Assembly (NCBI GenBank): GCA_016271365.2
Contig: CM057456.1
Span: 161,436,501 to 161,500,500 of the forward strand
DNA length: 64,000 bases
Source of the DNA: Neoceratodus forsteri
Taxonomy: Eukaryota; Chordata; Ceratodontiformes; Ceratodontidae
Direction of reading: 5' to 3'
Under the pieces are notes generated by a model. It did not search any database and was not told the origin of the DNA. It worked only from the letters and a program-made list of their open reading frames with translations. Every line of letters begins with the position of its first letter. The stretch's first letter is position 1. Shown here piece after piece: positions 11,871-22,248 of this stretch. A program made the translations under genes and the position numbers.

Positions 11871-12034
11871 TCTCGAAATCCGGAGTCGATTTGTCCATGC
11901 CTTGTGAGGGATAGAAGACAAAGTCTTTTGCAAAATTTATTTTAAATCCGCAAACGGAGAAATAGGAACCAGTCACAAACGCAGAGCGTTAAGGAGGGAA
12001 CCTGAGCTTCCAAGCGGTAAGGAAGATCTGGCGT

Positions 12035-12157
12035 CATGGGGCGGAGCCGAGAGTTATACCACCCGGGTGGGTGGGAGGAGGAGCAAGCTTGAAGACCTTC
12101 CGGCAAGATTTAAAGCGGCAAGGATACCTGCCAATGAGTGTGGATGAACAACATATC
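12035..12157. repeat. DIRS right inverted terminal repeat
   Basis: Reverse complement of 6,370-6,485, including GTTATACCACCCGGGTGGGT. The short outer end, CCATGTCCCTAG to about 12,168, differs from the left terminus and is the sequence mirrored in the second half of the internal complementary region. Confidence 0.92.
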
Positions 12158-12239
12158 CATGTCCCTAGAAATTATTGTTTTAATTCAAAGTGAAAGTCAC
12201 TTTGTGAATTTTCTGAGTGCTGCTGCTACTCATTGCTCC

Positions 12240-13115
12240 TGGGTATTCTGGCCCACAGCGTGGGCAATGATGCACAAAGGTTAATGATTCTGGCCCTAGA
12301 GTGGTTATTCCAGCACCAGGCTTGGTAATGAGGCATAAAGGATGTTTATTCTGGCCCAGCGACCATAATTCAGGCCCTAGGATAGGTATTAAGATACAGA
12401 GGATGGGATTTGTAGCCCCAGGGTGGGCATTCCCACCTTAGGGTAGGTATTCCAGCATCAGGGTGTGCACTGAGGGTGATTATTTCCAGCCACCAGAATG
12501 AACACTGCAGCCCCAAGCAGGGAGGCCATTCCGGCCCTTTTGTGGGCTTCGAATTACATAGGGTGATCATTCTGGCCGTAGGAAGGGCACTGAGGCAGAG
12601 AGGATGTGCATTTCCATCCTGGGTAGGGCATTATGGCCCCCCTGAGTGGTCTATTTTGGCACCATGGTAGATACTGAGGCCCTGAGGATGGCCATTCTGG
12701 ACACTAGAGTGGGCATTCCAACCCCAGAGTGGATACAGAGGATAGGTATTCCAGCACTGAGGTGGTCATGCCACCATTAAGGCACAAAGGGTGGACATTC
12801 CAGCCCCACATTGGCATTGGGGTACAGAAGATAGATATTCCAGCCCTATGTGAGCATTCCAGCTCCAGGGAGGACAATGAGGCATGGAGGTTGGTCACTG
12901 CAGCCCTGGAGTGAACATTCTGGCCCCAGGATGGACACAGAAACACAGAGACAGGGTATTCTGGTCTTTGCATAGGCACTGTCACCCTCAGTGTGGGCAT
13001 TCAGGACCCCAGAGTGGTGATTCTTGAATTCGGGTAGGCTCTGTGCTCACCACCGTTTGCACTCTAGTGCTAGGTTAGGCATTCTGACCCTTGGGTAGGC
13101 TCTTTGCTTGTCAGG
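12240..13115. repeat. Minisatellite block 2
   Basis: GGGTGGGCATTCC.. and ACTGAGG.. units as in block 1, here more diverged. It resumes about 70 bp after the DIRS element. With block 1 it looks like one array split by the DIRS insertion. Confidence 0.8.
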
Positions 13116-13119
13116 TTGG

Positions 13120-13266
13120 GCATTCTGTTTTCTTTTTCCTTTCAGTGTCATATGTTTAAAGTGGTACGTTTTTATAATTTGTTGTAAAATGTGTATTGTA
13201 CATTCTGTTATTTAATATAGTAAAGTGCCCTGAGCCCTAGGGGTTGGGCGCTATATAAATAAAAAT
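13120..13266 (+). mobile_element. LINE/SINE 3'-tail fragment
   Basis: An AT-rich 150-bp piece ending TAAAGTGCCCTGAGCCC..GGGCGCTATATAAATAAAAAT, the form of many vertebrate LINE and SINE 3' ends. It interrupts the minisatellite. The family cannot be named. Confidence 0.5.
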
Positions 13267-13324
13267 GCCTTGCGCAGCTAATCAAGCCCCTGCGTGGTTT
13301 TCATGGCCCAGAAAGTGGTCATTA

Positions 13325-15597
13325 GAAACATAAAAACACAGAAACATAGAAACATAGACTTTGACGGCAGACAAGGACCGCTTGGCCCATCTAGTCTGCC
13401 CATTTCCCTACCTACAGGATAGGCCGCAGATCCTAGTTAACCAACAGCCTATTTCTTCCTACCCCCCACAAAAACTGCCTTATGTCTGTCCCATGCATTC
13501 TTGAATTCTCCTACAGTTTTAGACCCACAACTTCCTCAGGAAGGCTGTTCCATGCATCCACTACCCTCTCTGTGAAATAATACTTCTCACATTGCCCCTG
13601 AACCGCCTCCTTCTATCCTTAAATTGTGTCCCTTATTCTTGCACGTCTCTTTTCTGAAAGATGCCACCCTCTTGGACTTTGTTGATTCCACTGAGGTACT
13701 TAAAAGTTTCTATCATGTCCCCTCTCCTTCTTTCCTCAAGGGTATACATATTAAGCTCCTTTAGTCTCCTTATCTGCTTCTCTTGCAGACCCTGCACCAT
13801 TTTAGTTGCCCTCCTCTGGACTACCTCTATGCTGTCTATGTCCTTGTGGAGATGGGGTCTCAGAACTGGACACAGTACTCCAGATGGGGTCTCACCAACT
13901 GTCTGTACAGTGGGATAACAACTTCCTGTTTTCTGCTGCTGATGCCTCTCCTTATACATCCCAGTATACCCCAGCCCTCCTACTGCCTTCTCACATTGCT
14001 TGCTAACCTTAAGGTCATCTGATATGATTACCCCCAGGTCCCTTTCCTTTTTGTTGTTGTTACTACCTCCCACCCATTGTGTATTCTTCCCTGGGTTCTT
14101 GTTTCCAGGTGCATTATTTTGCACTTTTTGCATTGAATCCTAGCTGCCATACTTCTGACCATTCCTCCAACCTTCCCAAGTCCCTTTTCATCCTTTCCAT
14201 GCCTCCTTGTGTATCAACCCTGTTGCAGATCTTTGTGTCATCTGCAAAAGGCATACTTTTCTTCCAGTCCCTCTGCAATGTCACTGATGAAGACATTAAA
14301 AGGACTGGACCCAATACTGAACCCTGTGGTACCCCACTAGTAACCCCTCTTTCTTCAGAGTGGACTCCATTTACAATTACCTTCTGTGTCCTGTTGTGCA
14401 GCCAATGTTTTACCCAGGCTACCACCCTGGGACCCACTCCCAGGCTGGTTAATTTGACTATTAATCTTTTGTGTGGGACTGTGTCAAATGCCTTGCTAAA
14501 GTCTAGGTAGGCCATGTCCACAGCTCCTCCCTGGTCTACTACTTTGGTCACCCAGTCAAAGAAATCTATTAGATTCGTCTGACATGACCTTCCCGCTGTG
14601 AACCCATGCTGCCTTGGGTCCTGTGCTCCACTGGCCTCTAGGTACTCAACTATTCTTTCCTTCAGAAGTGACTCCATCACTTTCCCTACCACAGAGGTCA
14701 GACTGACAGGTCTGTAGTTTCCTGCCTCTGTCTTGGTCCCACTTTTGTGAAGGGGAATCACATCTGCCTTCCTCCAGTCCTTGGGTACCACATCATCCTC
14801 CTATGATTTATTAAAAAGAGTAGCCAGTGGTTTCACTAGTTTCTCCCTTAATTCTTTTAGAATTCTGGGGTGAATTCCATCAGGACCCATTGCTTTGTCC
14901 ACCTTCAGTTTTAGGAGTTCTTGCAGAACCCTTTCTTCTGTGAAAGGACTGGGATCGACCCTCCTATCAAGAGTGCTTCTGTTAATTGGATTAGGCACTT
15001 CCCCCTCCTCTTTTGTGAATACTGACCAGAAATATTCATTCAGTATCCCTGCTTTTTCACTGTCCCCCTCTGCCCACCCACATGTTCATTCTATTCAGCC
15101 TCACTATCCTCCCTTTGTCTTTCTACGTCTGATGTACCTATAAAAGGTTTTATCCCCTTCTTAACTGAGTTGGCTATCTTTTCCTCAGTTTGGGCCTTTG
15201 CTATTCTGACTTCCCTCCTGCTTCCTTCTGCCTTAACTGGTACAGCTCTCTGTCCTGCTCCTTCTGTGTTTCCTTATACTTCCGGAATGCTATATTTTTC
15301 TTCCTGACTTTCACAGCCACCTCTTTTGAGAACCACAGTGGCTTTTTCTTTCGTTTTGATTTGTTTATTTGCTTCACACAAAGGCTTGTTGCCTCTGTGA
15401 TGGCAGTTTTGATGATTCCCCATTGTTGCTCCACACCTCCTTCTAAGCCTGTTTGCTAGTGCTTTTCTGAGGCACTCTCCCATCTTGCCAAAGTCAGCCC
15501 TCCTAAAGTCCAGTACCCTCACTTTTGTATGGCTTGACTCTGTAGCTGAGTTTAACGTGAACCACACTGTTTGATGGTCACTTGTCCCCAGATGGCC
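13325..15597 (-). mobile_element. CR1 LINE copy B, 5'-truncated
   Basis: The endonuclease C-terminus is at the right end (LGTSDHQTVWF near 15,580). A linker and fingers follow (MGPDGIHPRILKELREKL near 14,870, WRKADVIPLHKSG, NYRPVSLTSV). The palm gives LDFSKAFDTVPHK, VTSGVPQGSVLGPVL and FADDTK (about 14,520-14,230). The C-terminal region contains VQRRATKMVQG. The 3' end at 13,325-13,360 is the 8-bp TTTCTATG-type terminal repeat. FADD survives, but frameshifts sit near 14,310 and 14,110. Both flanks are minisatellite. Confidence 0.9.
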
Positions 15598-15856
15598 CCA
15601 AAGCTGATATTCTGTGAACAGGGTGGGAACTGAGGCAGAGAGGGTGGTTATTGTGACCACCAGGGATCATTCCAGCTCCAAGCTGAGCACATAGGATGGC
15701 TGTTCCAGCCCTGGGGTGTCCATTCTGACCATAAGGCAAGTACTGAGGCTCAGGAACCAGTATTCAACCTCCATGATAGGTATTAAGGCACAAAGGGTGG
15801 GCATTCTAGTTCCTGGGTTGGCATCCTGGCCCTAAGTTTGACATTCCAGCTTCAAC
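15598..15856. repeat. Minisatellite block 3
   Basis: Units such as GGTGGGCATTCTAG and ACTGAGGC lie between CR1 copy B and the L2 nest. Another remnant of the same array. Confidence 0.75.
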
Positions 15857-16070
15857 CAGGAGCGCTACCCCACAAAAGCCACCCACATCCCTGACCACCA
15901 GTTTCTCCTTTCGCCTGGTCTCCACAGCTGAAGTGCTAAATGCACTGCAGTCCCTAAACCCACACAAAGGCAAATGCCCCACGGGACTGGATGCCAAAAT
16001 GCTACACCTGTCGGCTCCTGCCATCGCTGCCCCACTGGCCGACTTTTCAACCTCTCTTTTTCTCTAGTTA
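15857..16070 (+). pseudogene. Host L2 LINE, reverse transcriptase part 1
   Basis: One frame reads FSFRLVSTAEVLNALQSLN, then KCPTGLDAKMLH and LADFSTSLF, the start of an L2 reverse transcriptase. It stops at the insertion of a second L2. The same protein continues at 22,249 with TIPADWKHAVIIPLPKGGD. It is truncated at its 5' side against minisatellite. Confidence 0.8.
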
Positions 16071-16081
16071 CTTCTTTAGCA

Positions 16082-16391
16082 GCTGCCTGCCCTTGAATGG
16101 GGCTGCTTCAGCTCCCCCACGGTCGGCCGGCACCCAGCCAGCCACCGACAGAGACCAGGACGCCCGCCTGCAGCTCCTTGGAAGCTGCCTGCCCTTGAAC
16201 GGGGCTGCTTCAGCTCCCCCACGGTTGGCCGGCACCCAGCCAGCCACCGACAGAGACCAGGACGCCCGCCTGCAGCTCCTTGGAAGCTGCCTGCCCTTGA
16301 ACGGGGCTGCTTCAGCTCCCCCATGGTCGACCGGTACCCAGCCAGCTACCGACCGAGACCAGGACGCCCGCCCGCCTGTAGCTCCTTGGAA
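16082..16391 (+). repeat. Three 102-bp monomers in L2 5' region
   Basis: Copies start at 16,082, 16,184 and 16,286 with GCTGCCTGCCCTTGAA and contain GGCTGCTTCAGCTCCCCC and AGACCAGGACGCCCGCC. Unit length 102 bp is a multiple of three, so a frame stays open across them (15,991-16,503). They are CpG-rich. By analogy with promoter monomers of some rodent L1s they may act in transcription; that is inference. Confidence 0.85.
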
Positions 16392-17119
16392 GGTATGGGA
16401 CAGTGCAGCCAATCGGACAGGGTGCTTCCAGCAAACCCACTCTGATTGGCCAGGACTTTTCCCCTGCTTCTGCCACCTGGCACTTTTTACAAATAGATTT
16501 TAGATAGAACTAAACACATTTCAAGTGTGTAATAGAATTTTTTTTCTTTTTTTAATGGAAAAAGTGGCTAATTTTCCATTAGCAGGTTATACAGACCTGC
16601 CACTAGAGGGATTCTTGGTCTTTCATTAGAAAAAAAAAGTATACCCTCTGAAAGACAGTCCCTGGCTGCCTGGCCTTCCTGGCTGTATCCTCATTTCCCA
16701 CTGATCCAGCTACTGCTCTTCCGCCCCCTTCTCCTAGCCCTGCCAGCCTGTCTTAACCCCCTCCCTCCACCTACCCCGAATCCTACCTTAATCATGCGCC
16801 TCCACCGTTCTCTACCCCCTATTCTATTTCTTCTTGCCTGTCTTCCTCCCCTACTGCACGCATCAAAAGCCTGCTTTCCCTCCCTCCCCCACAGCTTCCA
16901 CATTCCTACATCCTTCCTCCACTTAGGCACACTGGTCACTGCCCTTTGCCCAGGGTCCATCCTACTGCCATGAAACTGTCCTACACCCACACTGGTCCTA
17001 GCCCTCCACTCTGGTCCCCCCTGTCTACACTTACCCTCACCCATTATCATTGATGCTCTGCAATTTCCCGAGATGCTAGCAGGCGAAAGCATTCCCTTAA
17101 AGAAATACACCGCAGCTCC

Positions 17120-17957
17120 TTGAGGCTATTCCTCCTCCTCCTAATGCTGTCAGGCAACGTGCACCCAAACCATGGCCCATTCTGCTCTAAAGCCATTAAT
17201 CTGAGCAAGCCTTCGGGTGCCCTGTCATTCATATCAATCAACATCTGCAGCCTCCTTCCTAAAATGGATGCCCTACAGGCCTTCACCAGCCAGCACAGCC
17301 CTGACATCCTGGCGGTTGTCGAAACCTGGCTCACGCCATCAGTACTGGACCATGCAATCAGCCTTCCTGGCTACAATGTCTTTAGGCTAGATCACCTCTT
17401 CAAAAGAGGTGGGGGCTGCGCTGTCTACCTAAAAGACTCCATACAGGGGCACCACATCATTACCTCTCTCCAACCCACAACTGCTCAGATACTGCCAGTG
17501 AGAATCCTCCTCGGAGCCCAAAACAAAACCCTCACTGTTGCCACCATCTACATCCCTCCCAAAGAACAGGGAACTGGTCTAACAGCTGTTCCTGACTTTG
17601 TAAAGTCACTCCCACCGGACACCGAATCCATCCTCCTAGGTGACTTCAACATCAACTGGCCTGTGGCCGATGCTGGTGCACACAGGGATACCATTGCTGC
17701 AGTGAACCTCACACAAATGGTTGACTCACCAACCAGGAAAAATTACAGGACCGGCACCAACACACTCTTGTACTGGATCCTTACCAGTCACCCATCACGG
17801 ATATCTAACACTAATGTCCTCCCTGACTCTCTCAGCGACTACTCCCCTGTTAGCTGCACCTGGTCAAATAAATTCATCAACCAACCACCAAAAACTATCA
17901 CCAGCAGGGTTCTACAGAGTGGTCACCTTCCTCGACTCAAATCCCACCTCCTCCATC
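17120..17957 (+). pseudogene. L2 ORF2, endonuclease part
   Basis: APE-type endonuclease that would nick target DNA. The N-terminus is a leucine run followed by SGNVHPNHGP, similar to 2A-like starts of L2 proteins. Then FISINICSLLPK (catalytic Asn block), VVETWLT (Glu), GGGCAVYLKDS, ILLGDFNINW (Asp/Asn) and LSDYSPVSC, where the usual SDH has become SDY. That loss of the catalytic histidine suggests an inactive enzyme. The frame is cut after LLHQDW by CR1 copy C and resumes at about 19,735 with FSVFNATNVN. Confidence 0.88.
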
Positions 17958-17965
17958 AAGACTGG

Positions 17966-19721
17966 AGGATGACAACAGTAAAGCTGACATATTGAACAGG
18001 TATTTCTGCTCAGTCTTTACTGAGGAAGAGTGGGGTAATGGGTCTGAAGGGAGTACAAGGGGTGAGAATGGTGCAGAAATGGACACAAGTCCCTTTACAC
18101 GAGAAAGGGTCCTGAAGGAACTGGAAGTAATAAGAGTTGACAAAGCAATGGGGCCAGATGGGGTGCACCCCAGGGTCCTTAAAGAACTAAGAGAGGTGGT
18201 GGCTGAACTCTCTGGCTATCCTGTTTAGCCAATCACTGGAAACAGGGGAGGTACCCAAAGACTGGAGGACAGCAGATGTAGTCCCCTTATACAAAAGCGG
18301 GAACAAAGAGGAAGCAGGGAACTACAGACCAGTCAGCCTCACCTCGGTAGTGGGAAAGATCATGGAAGCACTTCTGAAGGAGAGATTGGTGGAACATCTG
18401 GTTGTCAATGGACTACAGGACCCAAGGCAGCATGGTTTCACCAGGAGGAGGTCATGTCAGACCAATCTCATTGAATTTTTTGACTGGGTGACTAGGGAGG
18501 TGGATCAGGGGAGGGCAGTGGACATGGCCGATCTGGACTTCAGCAAGGCCTTTGACACTGTGCCACATAGAAGACTATTACACAAACTGGGGAATATGGG
18601 TGTGGGCAGGACAGTAGTGTGGTGGGTAGGTAACTGGCTGGGTGGCAGGACACAGAGGGTGGTGGTAAATGGCTGTCACTCCACAGAGGGAAGAGTGACC
18701 AGTGGGGTACCACAGGGATCAGTGCTGGGACCGGTCCTATTCAACATCTTCATCAGTGACATTGCGCAGGATCTAGAAGGCAGAATTTCACTGTTCGCTG
18801 ATGACACAAAGCTCTGTAACAGAGTAGACACACCAGAGGGTGTATACAGAATGAGAAGGGACCTGCAGAAACTTGAAGAATGGTCAAGGGTTTGGCAGTT
18901 GAAATTCAATGCAAAGAAGTGCAAGATAATGCATATGGGGCACAAAAACCCTGGCACAATATATCAGTTGGGGGTGAAGATATAGCATGCACCAAGCAGG
19001 AAAGGATCTTGGGGTTGTCATCTCTGATGACCTCAAGGTAGGGAAACAGTGTGACAATGCATCAGGTAAAGCAAATAGGATGCTGGGATGTATAGGCAGG
19101 GGCATCACCAGCAGGAAAAGGGAGGTCATAATTCCACTATACAAGACACTAGTGAGGCCCCACCTGGAGTACAGTGTACAGTTCTGGAGACCATACCTAC
19201 ATAAGGACATAGACAGGGTAGAGAAGGTTCAGAGGAGGGCAACAAAGATGGTGCATGGATTGCATCACAAGTCCTATGAAGACAGGTTGAAGGAACTGAA
19301 CATGTACTACCTGGAGGAGAGGAGGGAGAGAGGGGATATGATAGAGACATACAAGTATCTTACAGGGAGAAACAGAGTGCAGGAAAACACTATTTTTAAG
19401 CAAAAAAGATGTTCCAGAACTAGAGGGCATGGGATGAAGTTGGAGGGAGGACGATTCAGAGGAAACATGAGAAGGAATTTCTTCACAGAACGGGTGGTGG
19501 ACAAGTGGAACACCCTGCCAGAGGAAGTGGTGGGGGCTGAAACAATCATGGGATTTAAGAATGCATGGGATAGACATAAAGGAATTCTAGAGGTCAGGGG
19601 TAAGGGGAAACAGACTTCTAGGAAAACAAACTGAACTTATAAGCTCAAATGGGCAGACTGGGTGGGCCATAGGCCCTTATCTGCCGACACTGTCTATGTA
19701 TCTAGGTATATGTATCTATGT
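17966..19721 (+). mobile_element. CR1 LINE copy C inserted in L2
   Basis: A 5'-truncated CR1 flanked by AAGACTGG (17,958-17,965) and AAGACTAG (19,722-19,729), a likely 8-bp target-site duplication with one change; joining the flanks restores the L2 frame. It starts in LNRYFCSVFTEEE and then has MGPDGVHPRVLKEL. A clean frame at 18,350-18,985 has DPRQHGF, LDFSKAFDTVPH, VTSGVPQGSVLGPVLF and FADDTK. Another, 18,987-19,634, has the C-terminal VRPHLEY and VQRRATKM. The frame changes at about 18,985. The 3' end carries TCTATGTA-type repeats. Few mutations suggest it is one of the younger CR1s here. Confidence 0.93.
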
Positions 19722-19734
19722 AAGACTAGTTCTC

Positions 19735-21827
19735 TGTCTTCAATGCAACCAACGTAAACACTGCCCTTGACCACTTCATAAACATCTTCACTGTGGCCTG
19801 TGACACGTATGCTCCTATTAAGAAACGCAAAGTCAAATCACTCAGTAACCCTTGGCTCACAGGTGACCTCCTCAGGATGCTAAAAACAAGAGACCACCTA
19901 TGGGAGCTGGCCAGAAACTCTGGAAGGCAAAACGACATCCAAAACTACAAACGTGCCCACAATATTTGCACCAAAACCATCTGGCAAATGAAGTCTGCCT
20001 ACTATAAACATGCCCTCACAAACTCCTGGGGTAATGGTCGGGAATTCTGGAAGAACATAAAGGAACTCACTGGGAATCCACCCAAACCTCCCCCCCCATC
20101 AATACTCAACATCAATGGAACCACAACCCTCAACCCAAAAACCATTGCGGATACCTTTAACAAAGCCTTTACTGACCTCAGCACTGTCCTACCCCAGGAC
20201 TACTTCAAAGATGGTGAAGCTCCTCTGTCCGCAATGAACACTACTCCCACCAGCTCCCCCCGCTTCTACTTCAAAGCAGTCAAGTCTCACCAAGTATGCA
20301 AATATGTAACCAAAGCCCTTGGTAAATCAAGATTCAGTAATGACTCCCTCGATCTCAAAATCCTGTCTCTCACACTTGATGAAGTGCTTAGTCCTCGGAC
20401 CAGAATTTTCAACCTCTCCCTCAGCCGTAGCCAGTTCCCAGACAGAAGGAAATCTGCTACTGTCACCCCAATCCATAAAAGTGGTGACAAAACTGGCCAC
20501 GATAACTACAGATCTATCTCCCTACTACCCCCACTCTCCAAGGCACTAGAATGCACTGTCTCGGACTAGCTCACAGAATACCTGGATATGTACAACATCC
20601 TGTGCAAGCAACAACACGGGTTCCGCAAAGGTCACAGCACCTCCACAGCCCTACTTGAATTCACCGGCGCAATCCACAATGCACTTGACTCCGGTGAACT
20701 ACTAGGCTCAATCTACATTGACTTAACTAAAGCCTTCGACACCGTCAATCACCACCTCCTGCTTGTCCAGCTTCAGAACACTGGGCTGTCAACCGACTCC
20801 ATTGGCTGGTTTAAGAGGTACCTTGAAGAACGGTCCCAAACAGTAAAAATTGCTGATACACCCTCAGACCCTAGACCGGTCCACTCGGGAGTCCCCCAAG
20901 GCTCCATTCTGGGACACCTCCTCTTCAGCCTATTCTTAAGCTCACTACCGGACAGCTGCCCAGAACAAATAATTCTCTACACCAACGATGCTGTGATCCT
21001 CACCTCGGACCCTGATCCAATCCAATTACAAAATAAACTTCAGCAGGCCTTCTCCTCCATTGAATCCTGGTTTCTAAATCATAAACTGCTTCTCAATCAG
21101 AAAAAAAAAGAATAAGTCTATGGTCTTCTGCAGCCCCCACAACAAAAACAAACAACTCCACCTCTACATTGCAACCAAACAAGGAGCCCTCCTAGAGCAA
21201 ACACAATCGTTCAAGTACCTCGGCATCACCCTTGATCCCCACCTCTCATATGCTGTCCATATCAGCAATGTTGCAAAGTCTGCCAATGCGTGGTTAGGCA
21301 TATTATTCCGGCATAGGAAACACCTAACCCCAGAAGCACTGGCAGTGGCCGTCCAAAGCTCCATTGTCAGCATCATAGACTATGGTCTTATCATATATGG
21401 GTCTGCAACTACCTCTGCTCTCAAACGTATCACAACCTCCCTGAATAAGGCCTGTCATCTCATCACTGGCTCACATCACTGTACCCACACATTTGACGTT
21501 TATTCCCAATCTGGATGGCTTCAACTGGACAAATGCATAAAATACAAAACCTGCATCACAGCCGAGAAAATTATAATGGGTCTGGCCCCACCTGGTGTCT
21601 GTGCCCTCCTTAAGCCTAGACATAGGAATGTCACTACAAGGAGATCCAATTCCCATCTACTACATATCCCACGATGTTGCATGACCCAAGGACAAAGATC
21701 ATTCACCTATCGGGCATCCAACTGGCTCAACTCTCTTGGCAGCGACATAGCGACCGCTCCAACACTCGGACTCTTCAAGTCCAACCTGCGCCTCTCACTG
21801 CTTGTATCCTGCGACTGCCCATCTTAA
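19735..21827 (+). pseudogene. L2 ORF2, reverse transcriptase and C-terminus
   Basis: Continues the L2 protein after CR1 copy C. The linker reads DTYAPIKKRKVKS and PWLTGDLLRM. The fingers have RKSATVTPIHKSGDKT and NYRSISLLPPLSKALE, followed by a TAG stop at about 20,567. Then come QHGFRKGHST, YIDLTKAFDTVNH, HSGVPQGSILG and IILYTNDAV, where the expected YADD is YTND, another inactivating change. An A-run at about 21,100 shifts the frame; 21,120-21,827 carries FKYLGITLDPHLSY and the C-terminal domain. Confidence 0.9.
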
Positions 21828-22167
21828 CATTTCCACTGTTCCAGCTGCAAATTCCCCAGCACCCAACACTTACAATCAGTCTTTGCACCCCTAGCACCTT
21901 ACCTGTCATATTCCCTCGACAAGGCCCCTGGCTGCACTGTCTCACCCCTTGCCCACATCCCCCGTATCTCCACCCTCTGCCCCGCCCCAACCACCTCCCA
22001 TACTCCCCTACCCCTGCACCTTCCTTCCCCGATCTCCTATCCTCACTTCCCACCACCACCCCCCACTTCCCTTGTCTTGCTGATAGCTCAATTCTTTGTA
22101 CTGGTTATTACATGTCTGTAAGTCAATGACTATATGTTTGTAACTAAAAATGATGACTGTTGCACAC

Positions 22168-22248
22168 GCTGACGTGGAACCTTTGTAAAAGAGCCTCGGC
22201 TCAAAGGTATTGTAATCCTAGATTGAAATAAATAAATAAATAAATAAA
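22168..22248 (+). other. L2 3' hairpin and (AAAT)n tail
   Basis: ACCTTTG (22,179-22,185) pairs with CAAAGGT (22,202-22,208) around a loop that can itself pair GAGCC with GGCTC. An AAATAAATAAAT tail follows. L2-type LINEs use 3' stem-loops and short tails for recognition by their reverse transcriptase. The same outer stem occurs at 24,012-24,041. Confidence 0.75.

Larger units (their letters stand above)
6329..12168 (-). mobile_element. DIRS-type tyrosine-recombinase retrotransposon
   Basis: A 5.8-kb element read on the minus strand in the order gag, reverse transcriptase, RNase H, tyrosine recombinase. It is bounded by inverted terminal repeats and carries an internal complementary region next to its 3' terminal repeat. 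DIRS elements copy through RNA and a circular DNA that their recombinase integrates, and no target-site duplication is expected; none is seen. The element is more GC- and CpG-rich than its surroundings. All four coding parts are present, but frames shift repeatedly, including just before the recombinase active-site tyrosine, so this copy is dead. It sits inside the minisatellite domain. I see no separate methyltransferase domain. Confidence 0.93.
16071..22248 (+). mobile_element. L2 LINE, near full length, nested in another L2
   Basis: Order: a 5' region with three 102-bp GC-rich repeats, endonuclease, reverse transcriptase, C-terminal domain, and a 3' UTR ending in a hairpin and an (AAAT)n tail. 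It lies in the reverse transcriptase of another L2 in the same orientation and is itself split by CR1 copy C at 17,966-19,721. Without the CR1 it would be about 4.4 kb, near full length for this clade. The left boundary is good to about 20 bp. I found no clear target-site duplication. Confidence 0.85.

Noticed and set aside
15991..16503. A 170-codon repeat protein gene
   Set aside because: The frame is the 102-bp monomers of the L2 5' region read through; both ends run into unrelated element sequence. I keep the monomers as a repeat only.
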